From positions 186,001 to 250,000 of the forward strand of contig CAVUYB010000010.1 in NCBI GenBank assembly GCA_963745595.1: DNA of 64,000 nucleotides. Direction: 5' to 3'. This stretch comes from DASZUK01 sp963745595. GTDB lineage: Bacteria > Actinomycetota > Acidimicrobiia > Acidimicrobiales > RAAP-2. The position numbers and the translations under genes were made by a program. A model generated the notes under the pieces. It was not told the origin of the DNA. It saw only the letters and a program-made list of their open reading frames with translations, and did no database searches. Shown here piece by piece: positions 17,733 through 26,311 of the stretch; position 1 is the stretch's first letter, and each line of letters starts with the position of its first letter.

Positions 17733-17849
17733 ATGGTCCGCTCGGTCCGGGTCGTCGTCCTCGTCGTCGTCCTGGCCACCGCGGTCTCGCTGATCCTCGC
17801 CCAGAGCGCCGGCGCCATCCACCTGGCCTGGCTCGGCAACGGCGGTTAG
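17733..17849 (+). CDS. Very small membrane protein candidate (38 aa)
   Basis: An ATG directly after the deacetylase stop opens a 38-residue frame: a basic start (MVRSVRVV), one hydrophobic helix (about residues 6-27, VVVLVVVLATAVSLILAQ) and a short polar tail ending LGNGG. The layout is that of a single-pass membrane microprotein. Its stop overlaps the 3' end of the convergent mca gene. No homology is recognised, so the call rests on position and composition only. Confidence 0.4.
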   Translation: MVRSVRVVVLVVVLATAVSLILAQSAGAIHLAWLGNGG

Positions 17850-18707
17850 TCGAGACCGGCGAAGAGGTCGTCTTCGACAACCCCCGTCCCGGCCGGGCCG
17901 ACCCGGCTGCGGGCGAGGAAGTAGTCGTCGTACGGGTGGAGCGTCCGCAGCACCTCCGGCGGCAGGCCGAACCAGAACGGCGACGTCGGGTCGACCTGAG
18001 TGGCGTGGGCCCGGAGCGCGTCCGCCCGGACGTCGGCGAAGCCGGTCAGGTCGATCGACGTCGTCTGCGGCTCTGTCCGCTGCATCCGGGCCAGCCACTG
18101 GTCGTCGAACGGCGATTCGAGCCCGAGCTCGAGGAACTTCTCGTGCATCGCCAACATCCGGCGCCGCGGCCAGACGGTGTAATACAGCTTCGACGGCGCC
18201 CACGGCGGCCCGGCCTCCGGGTAGCGCGACGGGTCACCGGCCGCGTCCCAGGCGATCATCGTGATCTCGTGGACCCGGAGGTGGTCCGGGTGGGGGTACG
18301 CGGTCTGCTCCTCCGGGTACGTGACGACGACCTGGGGCCGCGCGTCCCGGATAACCGCGACGAGCCGTCCGACGGCCTCGTCGAGCGGGGCGTTGGCGAA
18401 GGCGTCCGGCTGCTTGTTCGCCTCCGTGTCCGGCATCCCGGAGTCTCGGTAGCCGAGCATGACGACGTCGTCGTAGCCGATGATCTCCGTCGCCCGGGCC
18501 AGCTCACCGACGGCGGACCGCGGCCAGGTCGGCCCGGATCTCCGGCTTGTCCATCGCCGGGTTCAAGATGTCGCCCTCCTCGCCGCCGGTGCAGCAGACG
18601 AGCACCGTGCGAACGCCGGCCGCGTGGTAGCGGGCGACCGAGCCGGCCCCCTTCGACGACTCGTCGTCCGGGTGGGCGTGGACCGTCAGCAGGCACCGGT
18701 CGGGCAT
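17846..18707 (-). pseudogene. mca: Mycothiol S-conjugate amidase, one-base frameshift
   Basis: Zinc amidase of the LmbE family that cleaves mycothiol conjugates during detoxification, a reaction specific to actinobacteria. The N-terminus has the metal motif TVHAHPDDESSKGAGSVARY and TGGEEGDILNPAMD; after a frame change it continues ELARATEIIGYDDV, VTYPEEQTAYPHPDHLRVH (third zinc ligand) and ends ARSRVGPAG...EDDLFAGLD like other Mca proteins. One extra base at about 18506, where the coding strand reads CGGTGAGC, separates the halves; without it the protein would be about 286 residues, the normal Mca length. MshB is the alternative, but the SSKG motif and C-terminus favour Mca. Confidence 0.88.
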
Positions 18708-18792
18708 CCCCGGAGGCTATAGGGCGGCCGTGCCCCACTGGTCCCGTGCGGGCTTTATGCTCGGATGGAAGCCGTTTCGAGGAGGATGACAC

Positions 18793-19632
18793 GTGCCAGG
18801 CGTCTGGGAACGGACCAAGAACATCTTTCAGGCCAAGGCGAACAAGGTCCTGGACAAACACGAGGATCCTCGTGAGACGCTCGACCTGTCGTACGAGAAG
18901 CAGCTCGACAGCCTCCAGAAGGTCCGCCGGAGCGTCGCCGACGTCGCGACCGCCCGCAAGCGGATCGAGCTCCAGGCCGGCCAGCTCCAGAAGCAGGCCG
19001 ACAAGCTGCAGGACCAGGCCAAGGCCGCGCTCGCCCAGAGCAACGAGGACCTCGCCCGCGAGGCGCTCGCCCGCCGGGCCGCTCTCGGCGAGCAGCTGGC
19101 CGACCTGAAGACCCAGCACGACCAGGTCAGCGAGCAGGAGGAGAAGCTCGTCGCCACCTCCCAACGGCTCCAGGCGCAGGTCGAGCAGTTCCGCACCAAG
19201 AAGGAGACGATGAAGGCCAGCTACACCGCGGCCGAGGCGCAGACGAAGGTCGGCGAGGCCGTCTCCGGCATCTCGACGTCGATGGGCGACGCCGGTGCGG
19301 CGATGCAGCGGGCCCAGGACAAGATCGCCGGCATGCAGGCCCGGGCCGGCGCCATCGACGAGCTCCTCGCGTCCGGCGCACTGACCGACCTCGAGACCCC
19401 CGTCGACGACATCCAGGCCCAGCTCGACAAGGTCCAGTCGACCTCCCAGGTCGACAACGAGCTGGCCGCCCTGAAGGCCGAGCTCGCCACGTCGTCCCCG
19501 GCGGCCGCCCTCCCCGAGAACACCGTCGACGCCGAGACCGTGCCGCCGGCCCCGGCCCCGGCCACGGCCGCCCCGGCCCCGTCAGCCCCAGCCAACAGCG
19601 CCCCCGAGAGCGGGGAGGGGGGCACCGCCTGA
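18793..19632 (+). CDS. pspA: PspA/IM30-family membrane stress protein
   Basis: 279-residue peripheral membrane protein that coats stressed cytoplasmic membrane. Nearly all of residues 25-220 is heptad-rich coiled coil (for example KLQDQAKAALAQSNEDLARE), as in PspA, and the last 50 residues are an Ala/Pro-rich tail (PAPATAAPAPSAPANSAPES) absent from the E. coli protein. The GTG is preceded by GGAGG five to ten bases upstream. The stop overlaps htpX (TGATG), and pspAB follows, which is the actinobacterial PspA-HtpX-PspAB arrangement. Confidence 0.9.
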   Translation: MPGVWERTKNIFQAKANKVLDKHEDPRETLDLSYEKQLDSLQKVRRSVADVATARKRIELQAGQLQKQADKLQDQAKAALAQSNEDLAREALARRAALGEQLADLKTQHDQVSEQEEKLVATSQRLQAQVEQFRTKKETMKASYTAAEAQTKVGEAVSGISTSMGDAGAAMQRAQDKIAGMQARAGAIDELLASGALTDLETPVDDIQAQLDKVQSTSQVDNELAALKAELATSSPAAALPENTVDAETVPPAPAPATAAPAPSAPANSAPESGEGGTA

Positions 19633-20573
19633 TGGCCTTCGCCGGCAACATCCGGTCCGACCGGGGGCTGACCGGGCGAATGTTCCTGACCGGGCTGTTC
19701 CTCGTCATCCTCTATGGCGTCTTCGGCGCGGTCCTGTGGGCATTCCTCCACAGCTTGGTCGCCATCTTCCTGATCATCGGCATCCTGCTGTTCTGTCAGT
19801 ACTGGTTCTCCGACAAGATCGCGCTCTGGGGGATGCACGGCCATCTCGTCACGCCGGAGGAGGCACCGGAGCTGCACGGCGCGATCGACCGACTGTGCGC
19901 GCTCGCCGACATGCCGAAGCCCCGGGTCGCCATCGCCGACACGGACATCCCGAACGCGTTCGCCACCGGCCGGAGCCCGAAGGCCGCGGTCGTCTGCGCG
20001 ACGACCGGCCTGCTGCGCCGGCTCGACGAGCCGGAGATCGAGGCCGTCCTCGCCCACGAGATCTCGCACGTCGCCCACCGCGACGTCGCGATCATGACGA
20101 TCGCCAGCTCCCTCGGCATCATCGCCGGGCTGACGACGCGGGTGATGTTCTACGCCGGCCTCTTCGGTGGCGGCGGGCGCGGCGGCAACACAAACAGCGC
20201 GGGACAGTTCGCGGCGATGGAGGCGATCATCATGCTCGTCTCGATCGCGGTCTACGCGATCAGCTTCCTGCTGACCCGTGCCCTCTCTCGCTACCGCGAG
20301 CTGGCGGCCGACCGCTCCGGCGCCATCCTGATCGGTCGACCGTCGCTGCTGGCGTCCGCGCTCGTCAAGATCACCGGCGAGATGGGCCGCATCCCGACCC
20401 GCGACCTCCGCCAGGCGGAGCCGTTCAACGCGTTCTTCTTCACGCCGGCCATCTCCCAGCAGACCAACCAGCAGAGCTTCTCGATCGGCAACCTCTTCTC
20501 GACCCACCCGACCCTGGAGCGCCGCCTGGCCCAGCTGGCCGAGCTGGAAGCCCAGCTGAACCAGCCGCGCTGA
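19632..20573 (+). CDS. htpX: HtpX-like membrane zinc metalloprotease
   Basis: M48B protease of 313 residues for membrane protein quality control. Two N-terminal hydrophobic helices (about 15-35 and 37-58), the zinc motif VLAHEISHVAHRD near residue 141, further helices around 157-175 and 195-220, and the third zinc ligand in YRELAADRSG near 222. The C-terminus ends in the usual STHPTLERRLAQL. It is coupled to pspA by a one-base overlap, and pspAB starts three bases after its stop. Confidence 0.93.
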   Translation: MAFAGNIRSDRGLTGRMFLTGLFLVILYGVFGAVLWAFLHSLVAIFLIIGILLFCQYWFSDKIALWGMHGHLVTPEEAPELHGAIDRLCALADMPKPRVAIADTDIPNAFATGRSPKAAVVCATTGLLRRLDEPEIEAVLAHEISHVAHRDVAIMTIASSLGIIAGLTTRVMFYAGLFGGGGRGGNTNSAGQFAAMEAIIMLVSIAVYAISFLLTRALSRYRELAADRSGAILIGRPSLLASALVKITGEMGRIPTRDLRQAEPFNAFFFTPAISQQTNQQSFSIGNLFSTHPTLERRLAQLAELEAQLNQPR

Positions 20574-20576
20574 CCG

Positions 20577-21197
20577 GTGGGCCTCTTCGACAGTCTCCTC
20601 GGCCGGACGAAGCCGGTCCGCCCGAACCTCGACGCCCTGTTCGCCCTCCCGTCGGCCGCGGTGACGCTCCAGACGACCGAGGGCGTCGTCTTGTCCGGCC
20701 ACGCCGGGATCTGCTGGAAGCCGCCGGCCGGCCAGTCGGTGACCGACGTCCAGCAGGAGATCGCCGACCTCCTCGCCATCCCCGACGATCCGGCCAGCAC
20801 CGCGCCGGCCACCGGCACGGTGACGCAAGCCGAGGACACGTACGGCTACCGCTGGCTGCTGCTCGACGACCCGGATGTGGAGACGCTCGTCACGCGGGTA
20901 CACCTCGTCAACACGAGCCTGACCGAGAACGGCTGGGGCCCGCAGCTGCTCTGCTCCGTCTTCGGCCTGTCCGGTGGTGCACCGGCAACCGGTGACGCAC
21001 CCGGAGTGTCTGGGGCCGGTGCGCTCTACCTCGTCTATCTCTACAAGCGGGGCACGTTCTACCCGTTCGCCCCGGACGGCCACGAGCACCGTGACAGCGA
21101 GCTCGAGCTCCGCATCCGAGCGATCGTCGCCAACGACCTGCCGATCGAGCAGGACCTGCAGCGGTGGTTCCCGCTGTGGGACCTACCGGTCAAATGA
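20577..21197 (+). CDS. PspA-associated protein PspAB
   Basis: 206-residue soluble protein. The opening GLFDSLLGRTKPVRPNLDAL and the internal GYRWLLLDDPDVETLVTRVH are characteristic of PspAB, which accompanies PspA and HtpX in actinobacteria and haloarchaea. The biochemical role is unknown. GTG start; the stop overlaps the phosphatase ATG (ATGA), so the phosphatase is part of the same transcript. Confidence 0.85.
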   Translation: MGLFDSLLGRTKPVRPNLDALFALPSAAVTLQTTEGVVLSGHAGICWKPPAGQSVTDVQQEIADLLAIPDDPASTAPATGTVTQAEDTYGYRWLLLDDPDVETLVTRVHLVNTSLTENGWGPQLLCSVFGLSGGAPATGDAPGVSGAGALYLVYLYKRGTFYPFAPDGHEHRDSELELRIRAIVANDLPIEQDLQRWFPLWDLPVK

Positions 21198-21928
21198 CCG
21201 ACTACGACCGGCACATCCCCCTTGAAGGGGCCGTCAACTTCCGGGACCTCGGCGGGTACGAGACGACGGACGGCCGCAAGATCCGCTGGCGCACGCTCTT
21301 CCGGGCCGACGGCCTCTCCCGCCTGACCGACCAGGACCGAGCGGCCATCCGGCAGCTCGGCGTGGCGACGGTCATCGACCTGCGGTCGAGCCACGAGGTC
21401 GACGGCGGCCGCTTCCCGGTCGAGGACATCCCGGTCGGCTTCCATCACTTCCCGCTGCTCGAGGACGTCCCGGACCCAGACCAGTTCACGTACACCCCGG
21501 GGCTGCTGGCATCCTCGTACCGGACGATGACCAGGGACGCGGGGCCACAGATCGCGGAGATCCTGTCGATCGTCGCCCGCCGGCACGCCCATCCGGTGAT
21601 CGTCCACTGCACGGCCGGGAAGGACCGCACCGGCGTCCTCGTCGCCGTCCTGCTCGGCGTCCTCGGCGTGCCGGAGCCGACGATCATCGACGACTACGCG
21701 CTGAGTGGCCAGGCGATGGCCGCACTGCGCCAGAAGCTCATCGAGCGCTATCCGGCCGGCCGCGAGGTCATCGACCGGGCCGACGAGGTCTTCTCGGCCG
21801 AGCCGGCGAACATCGCCGGCCTGCTCCAGACGCTCACCGACGAGTACGGCTCGGTCGGCGAGTACGGCGAAGCCATCGGTGTCGGCCCCGACGTCGTCGC
21901 CGGGTTGCGCGAGACGCTCCTCGACTAG
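21194..21928 (+). CDS. Tyrosine-protein phosphatase (dual-specificity-like)
   Basis: 244-residue phosphatase of the PtpB/Y_phosphatase3 family. NFRDLGGYETTDGRKIRW (about residue 15) and LFRADGLSRLTDQD are family hallmarks and the P-loop is VHCTAGKDRTGVL (catalytic Cys about residue 137). Mycobacterial PtpB also hydrolyses phosphoinositides. The gene is coupled to the psp operon by a 4-base overlap, which hints at a link with membrane stress; that link is inference. Confidence 0.9.
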   Translation: MTDYDRHIPLEGAVNFRDLGGYETTDGRKIRWRTLFRADGLSRLTDQDRAAIRQLGVATVIDLRSSHEVDGGRFPVEDIPVGFHHFPLLEDVPDPDQFTYTPGLLASSYRTMTRDAGPQIAEILSIVARRHAHPVIVHCTAGKDRTGVLVAVLLGVLGVPEPTIIDDYALSGQAMAALRQKLIERYPAGREVIDRADEVFSAEPANIAGLLQTLTDEYGSVGEYGEAIGVGPDVVAGLRETLLD

Positions 21929-22194
21929 ACGGCGTCGATCTGGGCGGCGAGGTCCAGGTCCTTGGCCGTCAACCCGCCGGCCGAATGGGTCGTCAATCGG
22001 AGCGTGACGGTGTTCCAGCGGATGTCGATATCCGGGTGGTGGTCGGCGGCCTCCGCGAGCGCACCGACCGAGTTGACGTAGGCCAGTGCGGCTGCGAAGT
22101 CGACCTTCTGGACGACCTTGACGAGCACGTCGCCCTCCCGTGACCAGTCCAGCTCGGGCAGCGACGCGTCGACGGTGTCGTGGCTCAACGTCAT
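21925..22194 (-). CDS. Pterin-4a-carbinolamine dehydratase
   Basis: 89-residue protein with the complete PCD/PhhB pattern: EADHHPDIDIRWNTVTL (active-site His pair and Asn) and LTTHSAGGLTAKDLDLAAQI. It dehydrates 4a-hydroxytetrahydropterin, or acts in cofactor maintenance where no aromatic hydroxylase exists. The ATG overlaps the fumC stop (ATGA), so it is co-transcribed with fumC. The 3' end overlaps the phosphatase gene by four bases. Confidence 0.92.
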   Translation of the reverse strand: MTLSHDTVDASLPELDWSREGDVLVKVVQKVDFAAALAYVNSVGALAEAADHHPDIDIRWNTVTLRLTTHSAGGLTAKDLDLAAQIDAV

Positions 22195-23579
22195 GGGTGC
22201 GTCATCTCCTCCGGCCGGACCGCGTCGTCGAACTGCTCGCCGGTGAGGTAGCCGAGCTCGACCGCGGCCGCCCGCAGCGTCGTCCGCTCCTTGTACGCCT
22301 TCTTGGCGACGTCTGCGGCCTTGTCGTAGCCGACGATCGGGTTGAGCGCGGTGACGAGCATCAGCGAGTTCTCGAGGTGGCGCTGGATCTGCTCGGCGTC
22401 CGGCTCGAGCCCGTCGACGCAGAACAACCGGAAACCTCGGCACGCGCCCGTCAGCAGCTCGATCGAGTGCAGGACGTTGTGGATGATCACCGGCTTGTTG
22501 ACGTTGAGCTCGAGGTTGCCGCGGGCTCCGGCGATACCGACCGCGGTGTCGTTGCCGATGACCTGGATGCAGACCATGATCATCGCCTCGCTCTGCGTCG
22601 GGTTGACCTTGCCCGGCATGATCGACGACCCCGGCTCGTTCGCCGGCAGGACGAGCTCGCCGAGCCCGCTGCGCGGCCCGGAGCCGAGCCAGCGGAGGTC
22701 GTCAGCGATCTTCGTCAGCGAGCCGGCGAGGACGCGCAGTGCGCTGCTCGCCCAGACGAGCGCGTCGTGGGCGGCCAGTGCAGCGAACTTGTTCGGTGCG
22801 GTGACGAACGGCAGGCCGGTGAGATCGGCGATCTTGGCGGCGACGCGCTCGCCGAACTCGGGGTGCGTGTTGAGGCCGGTCCCGACCGCGGTCCCCCCGG
22901 CCGCCAGCTCGTAGAGGCCCGGCAGCGTCTGCTCGATCCGGACGAGGTCGGCGTCGAGCTGGGCGACGTACCCGGAGAACTCCTGGCCGAGCGTGAGCGG
23001 GACCGCGTCCATCAGGTGCGTCCGGCCGATCTTCGTCACCGTGGCGTACGCGTCGGCCTTCTCGGCCAGCGCGTCTCGCAGCTCTCGTACCGCCGGCAGC
23101 AGGCGATCGGTCAGCTCCGACGCCGCGGCGATGTGCATCGCGGTCGGGAACGTGTCGTTCGACGACTGCGACATGTTGACGTCGTCGTTCGGGTGGACCG
23201 GCGACTTCGACCCCAGGACGCCACCGGCGAGCTCGATCGCCCGGTTGGCGATCACCTCGTTGGCGTTCATGTTGCTCTGCGTCCCGCTCCCGGTCTGCCA
23301 GACGCGGAGCGGGAAATGATCGTCGAGCTTGCCCTCCGCGACCTCCCGGGCCGCCGCGGCGATCAGGTCGGCGATGCGCCGGTCCATCTTCCCGAGGTCG
23401 GCGTTGACGACGGCCGACGCCTCCTTGAGGATGCCCATGCCCCGGATCATCGACCGCGGCATCCGGTCGTAGCCGATGTCGAAGTGATGGAGCGACCGGG
23501 CCGTCTGGGCGCCCCAGTACCGGTCGGCCGGTACCTCGATCTCCCCCATGCTGTCGGACTCGATGCGGGTACCGCTCAA
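22191..23579 (-). CDS. fumC: Class II fumarate hydratase
   Basis: Citric-acid-cycle fumarase of 462 residues. DSMGEIEVPADRYWGAQT at the N-terminus, GSGTQSNMNANEVIANRA, NDDVNMSQSSNDTFPTAMH and the lyase signature GSSIMPGKVNPTQSE (catalytic loop) are all present. Start is probably a TTG at 23579 that overlaps the nfo stop by four bases, since the conserved TRIESDSMG lies before the next ATG. High confidence as fumarase rather than aspartase because of the N-terminus and the GKVNP context. Confidence 0.94.
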   Translation of the reverse strand: MSGTRIESDSMGEIEVPADRYWGAQTARSLHHFDIGYDRMPRSMIRGMGILKEASAVVNADLGKMDRRIADLIAAAAREVAEGKLDDHFPLRVWQTGSGTQSNMNANEVIANRAIELAGGVLGSKSPVHPNDDVNMSQSSNDTFPTAMHIAAASELTDRLLPAVRELRDALAEKADAYATVTKIGRTHLMDAVPLTLGQEFSGYVAQLDADLVRIEQTLPGLYELAAGGTAVGTGLNTHPEFGERVAAKIADLTGLPFVTAPNKFAALAAHDALVWASSALRVLAGSLTKIADDLRWLGSGPRSGLGELVLPANEPGSSIMPGKVNPTQSEAMIMVCIQVIGNDTAVGIAGARGNLELNVNKPVIIHNVLHSIELLTGACRGFRLFCVDGLEPDAEQIQRHLENSLMLVTALNPIVGYDKAADVAKKAYKERTTLRAAAVELGYLTGEQFDDAVRPEEMTHP

Positions 23580-24502
23580 CGTTCCTCCTTCTCCGGTTCA
23601 GGCCGGACCAGCATAGGACCGGCCTCATGGCCCCGGGCAGCCAGCCCCAGGTCCAGAGCCCGGCGAGCGGCCGCCAGCTGGTCCACGTCCGGGCCGTCGC
23701 CGGACCCGGGGACCTCCAGCGCGGCCGCCAGGTCCTGGAGGGCAGGGTGGCTGATCAACGCGCCGAGGCCGTCCAGGCCGATCGTCCCGGCACCGAGGTT
23801 CTCGTGCCGGTCCCGGTTCGCCCCGAACGGGACCTTCGAGTCGTTCAGGTGCAGGAACTGCAGCCGGTCCAGCCCGATCACGTCGTCGAACTCGGCGACG
23901 ACCCGGTCGGCGTCGTCGACCGTCGCGAACCCGATCCCGGACGCCCAGAGGTGCTGCGTGTCCAGGCACACGCCGAGGTCGGTGTCGCCGGTCCGGTCCA
24001 GGACGTCGGCCAGCTCGTCGAAGCTCCGGCCCATCGTCCCGCCAGCGCCGGCCGCGTTCTCCAGCAGGATCGGGCAGCGGCGTCCGGGGAGCGGGTCGAC
24101 GGCCGACTCGGTCGCGTCGACCAGCACGTCGACGACCTGGGGCACGCAACCGGCTGCGCCGAGGCCCTTGTGGCTGCCGATATGCAGGACGAGCCCGTCC
24201 GCGCCCATCCCCCGGGCCGCTTCGAGGTTGGCGATCAGGCAGGCCCGGGAGCGGACGAGCAGATCTCGATCGTCGGTGGCCAGGTTGATCAGGTACGTCG
24301 CGTGGCAGAACGTCGCCGACACGTCCGGGTGGGCGGCCTGGGCGGCCCGGTAGCCGGCGAGGACGGCCGGGGCGTACTGCGTCGGCTTCCACGCCCGAGG
24401 GCTCTGCGTGAAGACCTGGACGACCTCCGCCCCGATCTCCGAGGCCCGCTCCAGCGCCGGGACCAATTTGCCGCCGGCACGGACGTGGGCACCGATCAGC
24501 AC
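23576..24502 (-). CDS. nfo: Endonuclease IV (AP endonuclease)
   Basis: TIM-barrel zinc enzyme of about 308 residues that cuts at abasic sites. IGAHVRAGGKLVPALERASE at the start, VVQVFTQSPRAWKPT, HATYLINLATDD, VLHIGSHKG, CLDTQHLWASG and FLHLNDSKVPFGANRDRHEN carry the metal-binding His, Glu and Asp positions of the family. A GTG at 24502 is chosen because the family begins with IGAHV; no clear ribosome-binding site is visible. Its stop overlaps the fumC start. Confidence 0.92.
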   Translation of the reverse strand: MLIGAHVRAGGKLVPALERASEIGAEVVQVFTQSPRAWKPTQYAPAVLAGYRAAQAAHPDVSATFCHATYLINLATDDRDLLVRSRACLIANLEAARGMGADGLVLHIGSHKGLGAAGCVPQVVDVLVDATESAVDPLPGRRCPILLENAAGAGGTMGRSFDELADVLDRTGDTDLGVCLDTQHLWASGIGFATVDDADRVVAEFDDVIGLDRLQFLHLNDSKVPFGANRDRHENLGAGTIGLDGLGALISHPALQDLAAALEVPGSGDGPDVDQLAAARRALDLGLAARGHEAGPMLVRPEPEKEER

Positions 24503-24530
24503 GACACGACCGTACCGGTAGGGTGCCCTC

Positions 24531-24929
24531 ATGACCGACAAGCTGAGCGACAAAGCCCGGGCGCTCCTCGCCCGACCCGTCCTGGCGACCCTCGCCACCG
24601 TGGGCTCCGACGGCGGGCCGCAGGTGACCCCGTTGTGGATCGACGTCGACGGCGACGACCTCCTCGTCAACACCGCCCAAGGCCGCGTCAAGGCCCGCAA
24701 CCTCGAACGGGACCACCGGGTGGCCATCACCGTGCTCGACCCCGACGACCCCTACAACGTCGTCGTCGCCCGCGGCACCGTCATCGACGTCACCACCGAC
24801 GGCGCGGACGAGCACATCGACCATCTGGCCAAGAAATACCTGGGCGTCGACGAGTACCCGATGCGCCAGCCCGGCGAGGTCCGGCTCAAGATCCGCATCC
24901 GGACGGACCGCATCCCGATGCAGGGCTAG
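24531..24929 (+). CDS. PPOX-class F420-dependent oxidoreductase
   Basis: 132-residue split-barrel flavin/deazaflavin protein of the FDOR-B type common in actinobacteria. ARPVLATLATVGSDGGPQVT (about residue 14), PLWIDVDGDDLLVNTAQGRV and RNLERDHRVAITVLDPDDPY follow the family pattern that binds F420. The ATG begins 28 bases from the divergent nfo start. The stop overlaps that of the convergent HNH gene. Substrate unknown. Confidence 0.87.
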   Translation: MTDKLSDKARALLARPVLATLATVGSDGGPQVTPLWIDVDGDDLLVNTAQGRVKARNLERDHRVAITVLDPDDPYNVVVARGTVIDVTTDGADEHIDHLAKKYLGVDEYPMRQPGEVRLKIRIRTDRIPMQG

Positions 24930-26206
24930 CGTCTAAGCCAACGAACCTGCCCGTCGACTTCGACGAGGCGAAAACCACCGGCCGTCTTCATCCGGTGGTG
25001 CGGTGGACAGAGCCGGCAGGTGTTCGCCAGCTCCGTCGGACCGCCCTTGGCGAAGTCCCATCGGTGGTCGATCTGCAGGTGTTCGGTGGCGTCGCAGCCC
25101 GGCACCGCGCAGGTACGGTCCCGCTCCATCAGTGCTCGGCGTAGCGACGCCGGGATCGTCCGCTTCTTCGACGTCACCGCCCTGACGTCGGTGCCCTCGG
25201 TCACGACGACGTGGAAGACCGCGTCGCCGAGGAGATCCTTGGCGGCCGCGACCGGGATCGGCCCGACGCCGGGGATCTCGCAGGTCTCGTCGCCGTCGAC
25301 GAAGCCTCGGCGGAGGGCCGCCGCGTCCACCCGGACGGCCACCTGGGCGTTCGGTTCGCCTCGGCGGTTGCCGCCGACCACTCGGACCAGAGCGTCGGCC
25401 AGGTAGGCATCGGGCCGATCGCGCTCCCCGGCCGCCCAGGCCTCCTTGAAGACCCGATCGGCCTCCTTTTCGAGCACCGCCTTCATCCGGGCGCCGTCGA
25501 CCGTCGGTAGCCATGCCTCCAGGCGAACCCCGCCCGCCGGCGGTGACCAGATCCGGCAGTACCGGCGGCGCTGGACCCGGGCTTCCCGCTCGGCGACGGA
25601 AGCCTCCCCGTACGCCTTGCGCTTGACGCGGGCGGCTTCCGCCTTGAGCTCCTTCAACGAGCCGGTCGCCGCCGTTTCGACCAATCGAGCCTGAGAGGAC
25701 GGGTCGAGCGCCCCGGCGTCGGCCGTCACGGCCGCTTGGGCCAGCGAGAGCTGGCCGTCAGCGAAGGCGCGGTCGACCACCGGGCTCTCGGCCAGCTGTG
25801 CCGCCGTCCTCAGAACTCCGAGGGCCTGGCCGACCGACTCGCCCGCGGCCTCGGCCATCCACCGCGCCGCGCTCTTGTGACCGGTCGTCTCGTAGGCACC
25901 GGTCGCCTCGACCCGCAGAGCGAACCGGGTGCGCAGGGCCGCCCCGAGCCGCTCCAAGGCAACGCCGAACGTCACGACCTCGGCGGCGTCTTCGCCGCTC
26001 ATCACCTCGGCACGGAGTCCGGCGGTAACGGACCGCAGATCGGCCAGGCGGTTTTGCAGGTCACCCAGCTTCGCTCGTGAGCCACTGACCGCCGCAGAGC
26101 CTTCGACCGGGTCGCCGGCTGAGTCGACGACCTTCTCGGCGACTGATGCCGTATCGCTGGTCTCGGGAGAGGTGTCGCTGACGGCCACAACGGTGCTGAA
26201 CGTCAT
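24926..26206 (-). CDS. HNH endonuclease-domain protein, 13E12/DUF222 family
   Basis: 426 residues. The long N-terminal DUF222 part (about 45-330, with LRTRFALRVEATGAYETTGH and QALGVLRTAAQLAESP) is followed by an HNH domain: RDRTCAVPGCDATEHLQIDH, then GGPTELANTCRLCPPHHRMK. This is the 13E12 repeat family of mycobacteria and other actinobacteria, which is often multi-copy and sits near mobile DNA; its function is not established. Cysteines around the HNH site (CAVPGC, CRLC) fit a zinc-stabilised fold. No flanking repeats were found here. Confidence 0.88.
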   Translation of the reverse strand: MTFSTVVAVSDTSPETSDTASVAEKVVDSAGDPVEGSAAVSGSRAKLGDLQNRLADLRSVTAGLRAEVMSGEDAAEVVTFGVALERLGAALRTRFALRVEATGAYETTGHKSAARWMAEAAGESVGQALGVLRTAAQLAESPVVDRAFADGQLSLAQAAVTADAGALDPSSQARLVETAATGSLKELKAEAARVKRKAYGEASVAEREARVQRRRYCRIWSPPAGGVRLEAWLPTVDGARMKAVLEKEADRVFKEAWAAGERDRPDAYLADALVRVVGGNRRGEPNAQVAVRVDAAALRRGFVDGDETCEIPGVGPIPVAAAKDLLGDAVFHVVVTEGTDVRAVTSKKRTIPASLRRALMERDRTCAVPGCDATEHLQIDHRWDFAKGGPTELANTCRLCPPHHRMKTAGGFRLVEVDGQVRWLRR

Positions 26207-26311
26207 GGGCCGATCGTGCCAGACGGGTGTATCACCGGCTGGGCCGACACTGACAATTTGGCCGGCGCTACCGAGAGGACGCTACCGAGGGGATCGTCGT
26301 CGGAGAAACAA

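Noticed and set aside
19221..21089. 622-codon open frame opposite pspA-htpX-pspAB
   Set aside because: All three plus-strand genes have clear families and coupling; the antisense frame has no domain features.
24926..26206. Mobile intron or IS element at the HNH gene
   Set aside because: No terminal repeats, intron structure or target duplication seen; 13E12/DUF222 proteins are ordinary chromosomal genes in many actinobacteria.
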